From Acidimicrobiia bacterium (GTDB lineage: Bacteria > Actinomycetota > Acidimicrobiia > Spongiisociales > UBA11373), in the NCBI GenBank assembly GCA_040878325.1, contig JBBDMM010000012.1, positions 178,259 through 242,258 on the forward strand: 64,000 nt of DNA. Direction: 5' to 3'. Numbering within the stretch: the first letter of the stretch is position 1; every line of letters begins with the position of its first letter. Below, piece after piece: positions 35,075 through 44,128 of this stretch. The notes beneath the pieces are model-generated. The model was not told the origin of the DNA and made no database searches. It saw only the letters and a list, made by a program, of their open reading frames with translations. The position numbers and the translations under genes are program-made.

Positions 35075-36178
35075 GTGGACCCCGAGCCGATGATCCGCCT
35101 CGACGCCGTCACCAAAGTGTTCCCCGGCGAGACGAGCGCGGCGGTCTCCGGCCTCTCGCTCGACGTCGCGGAGGGCGAAATCGTCGTGCTCGTCGGCCCG
35201 TCCGGCTGCGGCAAGACCACCACGCTGAAGATGATCAACCGGCTGGTGGAGCCCACTTCGGGCCGGATCACGGTCGCCGGCGAGGACATCATGGCGGTGT
35301 CGGCCCCGGAGTTGCGGCGACGGATCGGCTACGTGATCCAACAGATCGGGCTCTTCCCCCACCGGACCCTCGCCGAGAACGTCGCCACGGTCCCCCGGCT
35401 CCTCGGCTGGGACCGCGCCCGTATCGACCAGAGGGTGGACGAACTGATCCGCCTGGTCGACCTCGAGCCCAGCATGCGCAACCGCTATCCCCGTGAGCTT
35501 TCGGGTGGGCAGCGCCAGCGGGCCGGGGTGGCGCGGGCTCTCGCCGCCGACCCCCCTGTACTGCTGATGGACGAGCCCTTTGGCGCCGTCGACCCCATCG
35601 TCCGCAGCCGGCTCCAGGACGAGTTGCTGGATCTCCAACGGCGGCTTCGTAAGACGATCGTCTTCGTGACCCACGACATCGATGAGGCGATCAAACTCGG
35701 AGATCGGGTGGTGATCCTCAACGTCGGGGGAATCGTCGAGCAGTACGCCCCGCCGGCCGAGATCCTGCGAGACCCGGCCAACGGGTTCGTCGCCGAGTTT
35801 CTCGGCTCTGATCGAGGAATTCGGCGTCTCTCGCTGATCCCCATCAGTCAGGTGCCGCTCGAAGAGGGGCCGATGGTCGACCGGGGGGCATCCGTCGAGA
35901 CGGCCCGGGCCCGAATGGACCGTTACGGGGTCGACTGGTTCGGGATCCTCGACGGCGGGCAGCTGCTCGGCTGGGCCTGGGCAACCGAGCTGGAGGGTGC
36001 CACCGTCGCTGCCATCGACCCCAAACCCTTCGAGGTCCGCCTCCGCCTGGGGGCCTCGTTGCGCGAGGCGTTGGACACGATCATCACCTCCCACACCGGA
36101 GTGGCTCCGGTGTATGACGGGGACCGCTTTGTCGGCACGATCACCGCCGAGGCGATCAGCCGGGAGTTGGCGCGATGA
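35075..36178 (+). CDS. Glycine betaine/osmoprotectant ABC transporter ATPase (OpuCA-like)
   Basis: A 367-residue ATPase. Walker A GPSGCGKTTTLKMINRL, signature ELSGGQRQRAGVARALA, Walker B LLMDEPFGAVDPIVR, His loop VTHDIDEAI. The KMINRL and GAVDPI wording is typical of quaternary-amine transporters. Residues 250-367 hold two CBS-like repeats, the ionic-strength sensor in OpuA-type systems. GTG at 35075 or ATG at 35090 are both possible starts. First of four coupled transporter genes. Confidence 0.92.
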   Translation: MDPEPMIRLDAVTKVFPGETSAAVSGLSLDVAEGEIVVLVGPSGCGKTTTLKMINRLVEPTSGRITVAGEDIMAVSAPELRRRIGYVIQQIGLFPHRTLAENVATVPRLLGWDRARIDQRVDELIRLVDLEPSMRNRYPRELSGGQRQRAGVARALAADPPVLLMDEPFGAVDPIVRSRLQDELLDLQRRLRKTIVFVTHDIDEAIKLGDRVVILNVGGIVEQYAPPAEILRDPANGFVAEFLGSDRGIRRLSLIPISQVPLEEGPMVDRGASVETARARMDRYGVDWFGILDGGQLLGWAWATELEGATVAAIDPKPFEVRLRLGASLREALDTIITSHTGVAPVYDGDRFVGTITAEAISRELAR

Positions 36179-36840
36179 TCGCCGCCCCCTTCTTCCGGTG
36201 GGACTGGGTGTTCAACCATCTCGACCTCATCCGGGACAAGGTCGCCGAACATCTGGTACTCACCGGGATCGCCCTCGGAGTCGGGCTTGCCATCTCCGTG
36301 GCGCTCGCCCTGGTCGGCTTGCGGTTCCCCCGCCTCTACCCCCCCATCACCTGGGTGACCGGCGTGCTGTACACCATCCCCTCCCTCGCCCTGTTTGCGT
36401 TCCTGGTCCCGATTACCGGGTTCACCACCCTCACCGCAGAGATCGGGCTGGTCTCCTACACCCTGCTGATCCTGATCCGCAACATCGTGGCCGGGATCCA
36501 GGGGGTCGATCCTGCGGTGCGCGAAGCGGCCCTCGGGATGGGCTACGCCCCGCGCCGGCTGTTCCTCGAAATCGAACTCCCGTTGGCGCTGCCGGTGATC
36601 CTCGCCGGAATCCGCATCGCCGCCGTCACCACGATCGGTCTGGTCACCATCACTGCGCTGATCGGAAAGGGCGGGGTGGGCTTTTTCATCCTCGACGGGT
36701 TGAGCCGGTTCTTCCACACCGAGATCGTGCTCGGCACCGCGCTCTCGGTGATCCTGGCGGTGGTGGTCGACCTCTCCCTCGTGCTGGCCCAACGCCTCCT
36801 CACCCCGTGGGCCAGTCGCCGGACCCCGGTGGCGGGCTGA
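36175..36840 (+). CDS. Osmoprotectant ABC transporter permease
   Basis: A 221-residue permease with about six membrane helices and the EAA loop REAALGMGYAPRRLFLEIELPLALPVI. Starts with an ATGA overlap to the ATPase gene. Sequences such as IPSLALFAFLVPITG are characteristic of OpuCB-type permeases. Confidence 0.9.
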   Translation: MIAAPFFRWDWVFNHLDLIRDKVAEHLVLTGIALGVGLAISVALALVGLRFPRLYPPITWVTGVLYTIPSLALFAFLVPITGFTTLTAEIGLVSYTLLILIRNIVAGIQGVDPAVREAALGMGYAPRRLFLEIELPLALPVILAGIRIAAVTTIGLVTITALIGKGGVGFFILDGLSRFFHTEIVLGTALSVILAVVVDLSLVLAQRLLTPWASRRTPVAG

Positions 36841-37568
36841 TGGACTTCTTCGTCGACCTGATCCAGTGGTTCGGGGACAACTGGAGCGGAGACACCGGAT
36901 GGGTGGCGCGCACCTGGGAGCACCTCTGGATCTCCGGAGTGGCAGTGGTGGCCGCAATGGCGGTGGCGATCCCGCTCGGCGCGTGGCTGGGCCACACTGG
37001 CCGCGGTGGCCTGATCGCAGTGTCTGTCGTCAACATTGGACGCGCCCTCCCCTCCTTCGGGATCATCGCACTGGCGCTTCCGCTCACCATCTGGCTGGCG
37101 CGGACGACACCATTGATCGACAGCGGGATCGGTTTCGCCCCCACGGTGGTGGCTCTGTTCTTCTTGGCACTGCCACCGATCTTCACCAACACGTACGCCG
37201 GGGTCCGCGGGGTCGACGCCGACATCGTGGAGGCGGCGCGGGGAATGGGGATCGGTGAGCGGAAAATCGTCACGGAAGTCGAGATGCCGATCGCGTCACC
37301 GGTGATTCTCACCGGAATCCGGGTCACCGCGGTCCAGGTGGTGGCGACCGCCACCCTCGGCGCCCTCGTGGGATTTGGGGGCTATGGACGGTTCATCGTC
37401 GATGGGATCGCCACCCAAGATCGGCTCGAATTGGTGGGCGGGGCGGTCCTGGTGGCGTTGCTGTCCATTCTCACGGAGGTGGGGTTCTCGGTACTCGAAC
37501 GGGTGGTGATTCCCGGAGGGATTCGACGCCGGAGGCGCTCCGATGTCGACCCATTCCTGGCCACCTGA
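36840..37568 (+). CDS. Second osmoprotectant ABC transporter permease
   Basis: A 242-residue permease, with an N-terminal amphipathic stretch (VDLIQWFGDNWSG) and the EAA loop VEAARGMGIGERKIVTEVEMP. Its ATG overlaps the previous stop by one base. Two different permeases suggest a heterodimeric channel, as OpuCB-OpuCD. Confidence 0.9.
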   Translation: MDFFVDLIQWFGDNWSGDTGWVARTWEHLWISGVAVVAAMAVAIPLGAWLGHTGRGGLIAVSVVNIGRALPSFGIIALALPLTIWLARTTPLIDSGIGFAPTVVALFFLALPPIFTNTYAGVRGVDADIVEAARGMGIGERKIVTEVEMPIASPVILTGIRVTAVQVVATATLGALVGFGGYGRFIVDGIATQDRLELVGGAVLVALLSILTEVGFSVLERVVIPGGIRRRRRSDVDPFLAT

Positions 37569-37672
37569 AATCGGGGAGAGCTGGAACAAGAATCGCTTCC
37601 CGAGAGTTTCTTGAGCAACGAGTGGGGGCCCCGTGGGCGCATCCACACAAGCGACCGGAAGGAGAAAAACCC

Positions 37673-38596
37673 ATGCGGAGACGATTCCGCAGTCGGGTCG
37701 TCGGGGCGGCCCTTGTTGCCACATCCCTCATCGCGGGGGCGTGCGGCGACGATGCCGGGCCGGGTGACGACACCAAAGAGGGGCCGACGATCGTCGTCGG
37801 CTCGACCAATTTCGGCGAGCAGCTGATCCTCGGCGAGATCTACGCGCAGGTACTCGAGGCAAATGGATATTCGGTGGAACGCAGGTTCAACCTCGGCCAA
37901 CGCGAGATCGTCAACCCGGCGCTCAAGGACGGGGAAATCCACCTCCTCGTCGAATACACCGGGACGCTGCTCACCTTCGAGGGGGGCACCTCGACAACCG
38001 ACTCCGCCGCGACCCATGCCGCTCTGCAGGCGGCGCTCGCCGATTCAGGGCTGGTTGCCCTCGCCTACGCCCCCGCTCAGGACAAGAACGGGATCGTGGT
38101 GACCGCGGCGACCGCTTCCGAATTGGGGCTGGCGGCGGTGAGCGACCTGGCCGCTCACAACGGCACCCTCGTATTCGGCGGTCCCCCCGAGTGCCCTGAG
38201 CGGGCGTTCTGCCTGATCGGCCTCCAGGACGTCTATGGACTGGACTTTGCCGACTTCGTGCCGCTCGATGTGGGCGGACCACTCACCGTGGCCGCGCTCG
38301 AGGGCGGGGCGATCGACGTGGCGTTGCTGTTCACGTCGGACGGCGTGATCGCCGCCAAGGGATTCGTATTGCTCGAAGACGATATGAACCTGCAGCCGGC
38401 CGAGAACATCGTCCCCGTGGTCCACGGCGACATCATCGATGCCTATGGCGATGAGTTCATCGCTCTGCTCGACTCGGTGAGCGCCCAGATCACCACCGCC
38501 GAGCTCTCCGAGCTCAACAAGCAGTACGGCATCGATGCAGTCGACGCAGACGTGCTGGCGGCCGGTTGGCTGACGGAGAAGGGCTTCCTCCCGTAA
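37673..38596 (+). CDS. Osmoprotectant-binding lipoprotein
   Basis: A 307-residue solute-binding protein. Signal peptide with lipobox LIAGAC near residue 23; mature part starts with a Gly/Asp linker then IVVGSTNFGEQLILGEIYAQVLE, the type II periplasmic-binding fold of OpuCC/ProX. ELNKQYGIDAVDADVLAAGWL is the usual C-terminus. ATG at 37673 follows GGAAGGAG; an upstream in-frame start would spoil the signal peptide. Confidence 0.93.
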   Translation: MRRRFRSRVVGAALVATSLIAGACGDDAGPGDDTKEGPTIVVGSTNFGEQLILGEIYAQVLEANGYSVERRFNLGQREIVNPALKDGEIHLLVEYTGTLLTFEGGTSTTDSAATHAALQAALADSGLVALAYAPAQDKNGIVVTAATASELGLAAVSDLAAHNGTLVFGGPPECPERAFCLIGLQDVYGLDFADFVPLDVGGPLTVAALEGGAIDVALLFTSDGVIAAKGFVLLEDDMNLQPAENIVPVVHGDIIDAYGDEFIALLDSVSAQITTAELSELNKQYGIDAVDADVLAAGWLTEKGFLP

Positions 38597-38615
38597 TCGG
38601 CCACGGCGATCCCGC

Positions 38616-38650
38616 CCGACCGGATCTCCTCGATCATGAGGCCCGGTCGG
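38616..38650 (+). terminator. Hairpin after the osmoprotectant operon
   Basis: CCGACCGG (38616-38623) and CCGGTCGG (38643-38650) form an 8-bp stem with a 19-base loop in the 91-bp gap before the next gene. GC-rich, no U-tract; a probable transcript end. Confidence 0.45.
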
Positions 38651-38687
38651 ACGGGTCGGCGCTCGGGGCCTCAGAGGCGCAGGCCCG

Positions 38688-39311
38688 GTGACCGATCTGC
38701 TGACCTCCTCGATCGACGTGTGGGACTGGAGGCGGAGGGTCACCGACCTCTACGGCGCGGTGCGATCCTCTGAGCCGCAAGCCGGATGGTGGACCTGGCG
38801 CAACGAGCGAGACCGGCTCTTCGCCGACCATCCGCAGAGCCCGCTACCCGTGGCGGAAAGGTCAGACTTCACCCGAATCCCGTACTTCGACTACTCCCCG
38901 TCGATGCGGGTGCTCGCCGAAGTCACCACCGCCCCCGAGCCGACACCCTTCGGTCTGCCCCACAGCGGCAATGGAACCACCGACGCGATCGCGTTCGGGA
39001 TCGCTGTCTTCGAGATCGAGGGTCGGCAGGCCACGCTTCCCATCTATCGCCTCCTCGAATACGGAGACGGGTTCTTCTTGCCGTTTCGCGACCGGACCAA
39101 TGGCTCGGAGACCTACGGGGGCGGGCGATATCTGATCGACACGGTCAAGGGTGCGGATCTCGGGTTCGAGAGCAGCCGGCTGGTGCTCGATTTCAACTTT
39201 GCCTATCACCCGTCGTGCGTGCACTCTCCAATGTGGTCATGTCCCCTCGCTCCTCCCGGGAGCACTCTGGCGGTTGAGATCCGGGCTGGAGAGCGCCTGG
39301 TGGGCACATGA
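38688..39311 (+). CDS. DUF1684 family protein
   Basis: A 207-residue soluble protein with the DUF1684 hallmarks: WRNERDRLFADHPQSPL, FRDRTNGSETYGGGRYL and LDFNFAYHPSCVHSPMWSCPL. The last motif holds two cysteines and a His that may bind metal (inference). Function of the family is unknown. GTG start; overlaps the next gene by 4 bases. Confidence 0.88.
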   Translation: MTDLLTSSIDVWDWRRRVTDLYGAVRSSEPQAGWWTWRNERDRLFADHPQSPLPVAERSDFTRIPYFDYSPSMRVLAEVTTAPEPTPFGLPHSGNGTTDAIAFGIAVFEIEGRQATLPIYRLLEYGDGFFLPFRDRTNGSETYGGGRYLIDTVKGADLGFESSRLVLDFNFAYHPSCVHSPMWSCPLAPPGSTLAVEIRAGERLVGT

Positions 39312-39667
39312 CCCCGCAGCATGCCGACGCCACCAACGGGTATCTACAGACCATCGGTCGCGTCTCCGGCCAGCCGCACGAAATCGAGATCTGGTTCGCG
39401 GTGGACCGAGGGGTGGTGTACCTGCTGTCGGGATCGGGCGGGAACAGCGACTGGTGCCGGAACCTCGACGCCAACGCTGCCGCCGAGTTCACGATCGACG
39501 ACACCGTCTATCCGGTGCTCGGCCGGCGAGTGAACGATCCCGATGAGGCCGCCCGCGCCCGACGCGCGGTCTTCGACAAGTACTCCGAACGCTACGGCGG
39601 CGACCTGGTGGAGTGGCGGGACACTTCCGCTCCATTTGCCCTCGACCCCATCAGGGCCGGCCGATAG
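39308..39667 (+). CDS. Deazaflavin (F420)-dependent nitroreductase-like protein
   Basis: A 119-residue split-barrel protein of the Ddn/DUF385 family: GRVSGQPHEIEIWFAVDRGVV is the conserved start (R.TG....E.wf), YLLSGSGGNSDWCRNLDANA the loop that binds the deazaflavin phosphate. Use of F420 is inferred from the family. Coupled to the DUF1684 gene. Confidence 0.82.
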   Translation: MTPQHADATNGYLQTIGRVSGQPHEIEIWFAVDRGVVYLLSGSGGNSDWCRNLDANAAAEFTIDDTVYPVLGRRVNDPDEAARARRAVFDKYSERYGGDLVEWRDTSAPFALDPIRAGR

Positions 39668-39722
39668 GTCACGGGCGCTACCCGATGATCCCGGGCCGCG
39701 CCGGATGCGCGATCATCTCGCC

Positions 39723-42035
39723 ATGCGCGCCTCCCTCAGCAGCCTGGTCGCTGGATCACTCCTCCTCGCGTCAGGTTCGGCCGCTGCGCTCCAGCCGGCG
39801 ACCTGCCCCCCGTACCAGGGCATCGTCTGCGAGGGGTGGGTCACCGACGCCGCCGGTGTGATCATCAACGACGAGACCGTCGAAGCGGCGGCCGGACGAC
39901 TCGTGGCCGAGCACGGACACGAGATCGCCGTGGTCATCGTCGCCACCACCGGATCGATCGAGCCAGATGAGTTCGCCGCGGGGATAGGGAACACCTGGGG
40001 AGTAGGCGACGCCGAGGACGACGACGGCATCGTGGTGCTGATCGCCCTCGCCGAGCGCCGCACCGAAATCGTCACCGGCTCCGGCCTCCGCATCGCCAAC
40101 CTCAACACGATCGCTGGCGCCGGCAACTCGTCATTTGCAGCCAACGACTTCGACTCGGGGGTGGTCGCCATTCTGTCGGCAATCGAACTCGCGTTGGAAG
40201 GCGGCGGGGTCACGCTGCCGGGCGGGGAAGATCCGGATGGCGGCTCGGGCTTCGTCGGCACCATCGCCCGGGTGCTGGCGTCGCTCGGCATGGTCGGCGC
40301 GGGATGGGCACTGGTGGCGCGGGGCCGCAGCAGCCGCGCCTCGCGGACCAAGATCAGCCGGGCCTCGTTCGTCGACGACGCCCTCGACAAGTTGGAACCG
40401 GCAGGCCACGAACTGCCGACCCTCGGGGACTACGCGGTGCCGGCGTCCCCGAACGCACCCGACGTCCCCACCGGCAGGGCCATCGAAGCGATCATGGCGA
40501 TCGGAGGCCGGCGACCATTGGCTGACCCCGAAGCCTTGGCCGCCATCTGGCACGCCGGCACGATCGAATTGGTCGACCGCGAGCGCCTGCTGGCAGACGC
40601 CGTGGAACCCCTCGAACTGCGGGTGTCCGAGGAGAAGGAAATTCTCGAGGAGGCGACGGAGCAAGCGAGTCGGGATGCACTCGCCGTGGGCCTGCGAAGC
40701 GGCGACGAATTCCGTGCCCGAATGCGCGAGCTCGAGAATCTGGTGAACGCCCTCCGGCCGCACCGGGTGGCATACGCCCGGCAGAAGACCGCCGAGAGCC
40801 TGGTCGACTCGCTGGTCGAGACGCCTGCGGGCTGGGCCGGCGTCACCGACTTCGGAGCCCGCCTGCTGCGGGCAGCCCCGGCCCTCGACCCGGCGGCGAC
40901 ACTCAGCGAGTCGGTGCGGGAGATCGAAGCCGCTCGGGCGGTGGCCGCCGAGAAGACCACCCGTCTCGAGGCGCTGTACGACGAACTGCCCGCTTCGACG
41001 GCCCGTCCGGCGGTGGCGGCGGCGCTGGCCGATCTCGACGACGACGTCGACGCCGCCGTTGCCCGGTTCGAAGCCGTTCGCGCGGCCCTCGAAGATGAAG
41101 GCGACCTGCTCGAGCGCGACGGTCTCGATGTGCCTGCCATCGCCGCGCTGTTGTTGATGAACCGTGACGAGGGCAACGTGAAGCAGTTCGTGCGGACATA
41201 TCGGGCGCGTCGCAATGGTGGGGCCGAGCCGTCTGCAGCGGTCGAGTTCGCCCTCGCCGGCCTCCGCGACCCGGCCGAGATCCGGAGGATCCAGAAGGAA
41301 GCCGGCCGGCTGGGGCTACCGGTGTCCATCACCGCGGCTCTGCTGCGGCGCCGCGACGACGGGCCTGAGGCGTATCAGGCGATCCTGGACGAATTGGCGG
41401 GACACGGGATCAGGGGCGAGACGCGCCGCACCATCGCCGGGGTGCTGGCCATCTCGCTCGAGCCGAGCCGGGCGGTGGAGCGTTGGGCAGCGGCCCTCGC
41501 CGCGCTCGAGGCGCTCGGCCTCGACGGGGACGGCTCCTATGCGCAGGTGGCCGCCGCCTTCGGGGCGTCGGATGCCCGGGGACCGCGGGCCTTCGCCCTC
41601 TCCTACGCGGCTCAGCGAGAGCAGCTCGCCGTCTCGACCGTGGACGACGCCGAGAGATTCGCCCCCGAGCTCGCCCACGAAGGCACCTCCCGACAGACGG
41701 ACTCGTGGACCGGCGACCCGATACCACCGGACTACGGCTCCTTCGATCCGTTCACCTTCTTCTACTACCACTGGGTGATCACCCGGGGTTCGGCCGGCTC
41801 GATGGGCTGGGAGCCGATCCACAACGACCGGTCGTGGAGCGGTGACCGTTCCTCGTGGTGGGGTGGGTTCGGCGGTGGGGGCGGATTCGGCAGCCGCACC
41901 TCGTCGTCCGGCGGGTCCTCCTGGGGGTCGTCAGGCAGCACCTCGTTCGGTGGGTTCGGCGGGGGCGGGGGGTTCAGCGGCGGAGGCGGGGGCGGCGGTG
42001 GAGGCGGGGGCTCGTCGGGCGGGAGCGGTTGGTGA
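39723..42035 (+). CDS. TPM-domain membrane protein with Gly-rich tail
   Basis: A 770-residue exported protein. Signal peptide (LVAGSLLLASGSAAA), a TPM (YgcG/Psb32) domain at about 35-150 (VTDAAGVIINDETVEAAAGRL, GVGDAEDDDGIVVLIAL), a helix near 170, about 450 residues rich in Ala/Glu helices, then FFYYHWVITRG and a terminal run of Gly/Ser similar to YgcG C-termini. ATG at 39723 starts the signal peptide. The long helical insertion is unusual for the family. Function unknown. Confidence 0.82.
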   Translation: MRASLSSLVAGSLLLASGSAAALQPATCPPYQGIVCEGWVTDAAGVIINDETVEAAAGRLVAEHGHEIAVVIVATTGSIEPDEFAAGIGNTWGVGDAEDDDGIVVLIALAERRTEIVTGSGLRIANLNTIAGAGNSSFAANDFDSGVVAILSAIELALEGGGVTLPGGEDPDGGSGFVGTIARVLASLGMVGAGWALVARGRSSRASRTKISRASFVDDALDKLEPAGHELPTLGDYAVPASPNAPDVPTGRAIEAIMAIGGRRPLADPEALAAIWHAGTIELVDRERLLADAVEPLELRVSEEKEILEEATEQASRDALAVGLRSGDEFRARMRELENLVNALRPHRVAYARQKTAESLVDSLVETPAGWAGVTDFGARLLRAAPALDPAATLSESVREIEAARAVAAEKTTRLEALYDELPASTARPAVAAALADLDDDVDAAVARFEAVRAALEDEGDLLERDGLDVPAIAALLLMNRDEGNVKQFVRTYRARRNGGAEPSAAVEFALAGLRDPAEIRRIQKEAGRLGLPVSITAALLRRRDDGPEAYQAILDELAGHGIRGETRRTIAGVLAISLEPSRAVERWAAALAALEALGLDGDGSYAQVAAAFGASDARGPRAFALSYAAQREQLAVSTVDDAERFAPELAHEGTSRQTDSWTGDPIPPDYGSFDPFTFFYYHWVITRGSAGSMGWEPIHNDRSWSGDRSSWWGGFGGGGGFGSRTSSSGGSSWGSSGSTSFGGFGGGGGFSGGGGGGGGGGGSSGGSGW

Positions 42036-42865
42036 CCGATCCGATCAAGAGCCCCAGCAACCCCCGCATCAAGGCTCTGGTGCGGCTGAGAAATCGTCGG
42101 GAACGGGATCGGTCGGGAAGATTCCTGGTCGAGGGGTACCGCGAGTTCTCCCGTGCTCTCGGTGCCGGCATCGTCATCGACGAGCTGTATGTCGCCCCCG
42201 GGTTGTTCCTGGGGCACAACGAGGCGGCGCTCGTCGCTCGGGCCGCCGCCACCGGAACGGAGATCATCGACGTGGCTGACGCGGCGTTCGCCCGCGCTTC
42301 GTACCGCGACCGGCCCGAGGGCCTGATCGCCGTGGCCCGGCAATTCCCGACTGCCATCTCAGACATCGATCTCTCGGGCAACCCTCTGGTACTGGTGGTC
42401 GAAGCAATCGAGAAGCCCGGGAACCTGGGAACGATGCTGCGTACGGCCGACGCCGCTGGAGCGACCGCGGTGATCGTGGCAGACCCGAACACCGACCCGT
42501 TCAACCCCAACGTCGTACGGGCGTCGTTGGGGACGCTGTTCACCGTGCCCATCGCGGTCACCGACACCGCATCCGCGATAGACCAGCTACGAGCGAACCG
42601 GGTGCGGGTGCTAGCGGCGACTCCATTGGGCGCAATGCCCCATCACTCGGTCGATCTCACCGGCCCGATCGCCCTGGTGGTGGGCAGCGAGCAGTATGGC
42701 CTCAGCGACGCCTGGCTCGAGGACGCCGATGCCCGCATCGTCATCCGCATGCCTGGTTCGGTCGACAGCCTCAACGCGGCGATGGCGGCCGGGATCCTGT
42801 TGTTCGAGGCCGTCCGTCAGCGGGAGCATCTAGCGTTGCCCGATCGGGGCGGAGAGGAGCACTGA
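42032..42865 (+). CDS. TrmH/SpoU-family RNA 2'-O-methyltransferase
   Basis: A 277-residue SPOUT methyltransferase. N-terminal RNA-binding domain (SPSNPRIKALVRLRNRRER and GRFLVEGYREF) and the knotted C-terminal domain with motif 1 EKPGNLGTMLRTADAAGA, motif 2 VVGSEQYGLSD and motif 3 RIVIRMPGSVDSLNAAMAAGI in pieces. This is the 23S rRNA-type (RlmB/TsnR-like) subgroup; target not certain. GTG at 42032 overlaps the TPM gene. Confidence 0.93.
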   Translation: MTDPIKSPSNPRIKALVRLRNRRERDRSGRFLVEGYREFSRALGAGIVIDELYVAPGLFLGHNEAALVARAAATGTEIIDVADAAFARASYRDRPEGLIAVARQFPTAISDIDLSGNPLVLVVEAIEKPGNLGTMLRTADAAGATAVIVADPNTDPFNPNVVRASLGTLFTVPIAVTDTASAIDQLRANRVRVLAATPLGAMPHHSVDLTGPIALVVGSEQYGLSDAWLEDADARIVIRMPGSVDSLNAAMAAGILLFEAVRQREHLALPDRGGEEH

Positions 42866-43686
42866 TGAACCCCCTCGGACTGGTCGGAAGCCTGCTCTTG
42901 CTGGGGGCAGTGGGCTGCGGTGTGGCGGCGATCTGGGTAGACGGCGAGGGCCGCAGCGCCCTGATCATCACCGCGTTCTCACTCCTGCTCCCCGCATTGA
43001 TCATGCGCGGCCTCGGAAGGCGCCTCGGCAAGATGCTGGGGGTCCAGCCCGACTTCATGGCGAGCGGCCAACGCGGCACCGCCACGATCACCAGCGTCGG
43101 CGACACCGGGGTCACCATCAACAACGACCCGGTACTCATCTTCGGCCTCGACGTCGACGTGCCGGGCTCCCCCGCCACCGCCGAGATCCGCCAGCGGACG
43201 CCGCGCTTTGTCGTCGGTGCAGTCATCCCGGGCTCCACGGTCCAGGTGGTGGCCGATCCCAAGGATCCGTCGGTGGTGGCGATCGACTGGACTCAGGCTC
43301 CGCAGCCCGGTGCCGGCGTTGTCGGCGGAGTGGGTCCAGGGATGGACGAGATCTCAGAGCAGATGGGAGAGCCGGTGGCCGGGGTGGGCAGTGCCGCCGA
43401 GTTGCTGCGCAAGGGCCGCCGGGGCACCGCGGTGATCCGGTCGGCCACCGATTCAGGGGACATCTCCGACCTCGGCTTGGTCGATTCCACCGACGCCGGG
43501 CGCGACGATCGCATCTACGTCTTCGACCTGGAGGTAAAGCTGCCCGGACGCTCGCCCTACCAGGCGCGGGTCGGGCACCGGGTCCCCGAACGGCTGTACG
43601 GAAAGGTGGCCCCCGGGATGGAAATCGAGGTCGCCGTCGACCGGGACAACGACCAGGAAGTCGCCATCGATTGGTCCGACATCTGA
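42865..43686 (+). CDS. DUF3592-like membrane protein
   Basis: A 273-residue protein: two N-terminal membrane helices (LVGSLLLLGAVGCGVAAIWV and ALIITAFSLLLPALIM), then two similar beta-rich repeats (RGTATITSVGDTGVTINNDPV to DPKDPSVVAIDW, and RGTAVIRSATDSGDISDLG to DRDNDQEVAIDW). Each repeat has the G-x-x-A-x-I/V start and VAIDW end. Function unknown. ATG overlaps the trmH stop. Confidence 0.72.
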   Translation: MNPLGLVGSLLLLGAVGCGVAAIWVDGEGRSALIITAFSLLLPALIMRGLGRRLGKMLGVQPDFMASGQRGTATITSVGDTGVTINNDPVLIFGLDVDVPGSPATAEIRQRTPRFVVGAVIPGSTVQVVADPKDPSVVAIDWTQAPQPGAGVVGGVGPGMDEISEQMGEPVAGVGSAAELLRKGRRGTAVIRSATDSGDISDLGLVDSTDAGRDDRIYVFDLEVKLPGRSPYQARVGHRVPERLYGKVAPGMEIEVAVDRDNDQEVAIDWSDI

Positions 43687-44075
43687 TGGCCCACCAGCCT
43701 GCCGAGTCAGTGAATTGGCATCCGGCCGGTTCCGACCACTTCACCGGGGACGTTTGGTTCGGCCCGATGCACTCGGCCGCCGACGCCGACGGATTGAGCG
43801 TCCTCGGGGTGTCGTTCGCCCCCGGAGCCCGATCGGACTGGCACAGCCATCCCGGCGGGCAGGTCCTATATGTCGTTGCCGGCGTCGCCCGGGTACACGC
43901 CGAGGGCGGGGCGACGGTCACCGCCGGGCCGGGCGACACCGTCCACGCCGAACCGGGAGAGCTCCACTGGCACGGGGCGGCACCCGACAGCCCGATGGTG
44001 CACCTCTCGATCACCGCCGGCGGGGCCACCGAGTGGCTTCTGCGCAAAGTGACCGACAAGGAGTACGAGTCGTAA
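43686..44075 (+). CDS. Cupin-domain protein
   Basis: A 129-residue single-domain cupin with metal-ligand motif 1 DWHSHPGGQVLYVVAG (GX5HXH-type) and motif 2 PGELHWHGAAPD. Similar to carboxymuconolactone-associated and (R)-mandelonitrile lyase-like small cupins (FTGDVWFGPM start). ATG at 43686 overlaps the previous stop; an upstream in-frame GTG is less likely. Substrate unknown. Confidence 0.85.
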   Translation: MAHQPAESVNWHPAGSDHFTGDVWFGPMHSAADADGLSVLGVSFAPGARSDWHSHPGGQVLYVVAGVARVHAEGGATVTAGPGDTVHAEPGELHWHGAAPDSPMVHLSITAGGATEWLLRKVTDKEYES

Positions 44076-44128
44076 GGGCCGTCGGCCTCTTCCTTGAATC
44101 GAACATGTGTTCGCCCTAGCCTCTGTGG

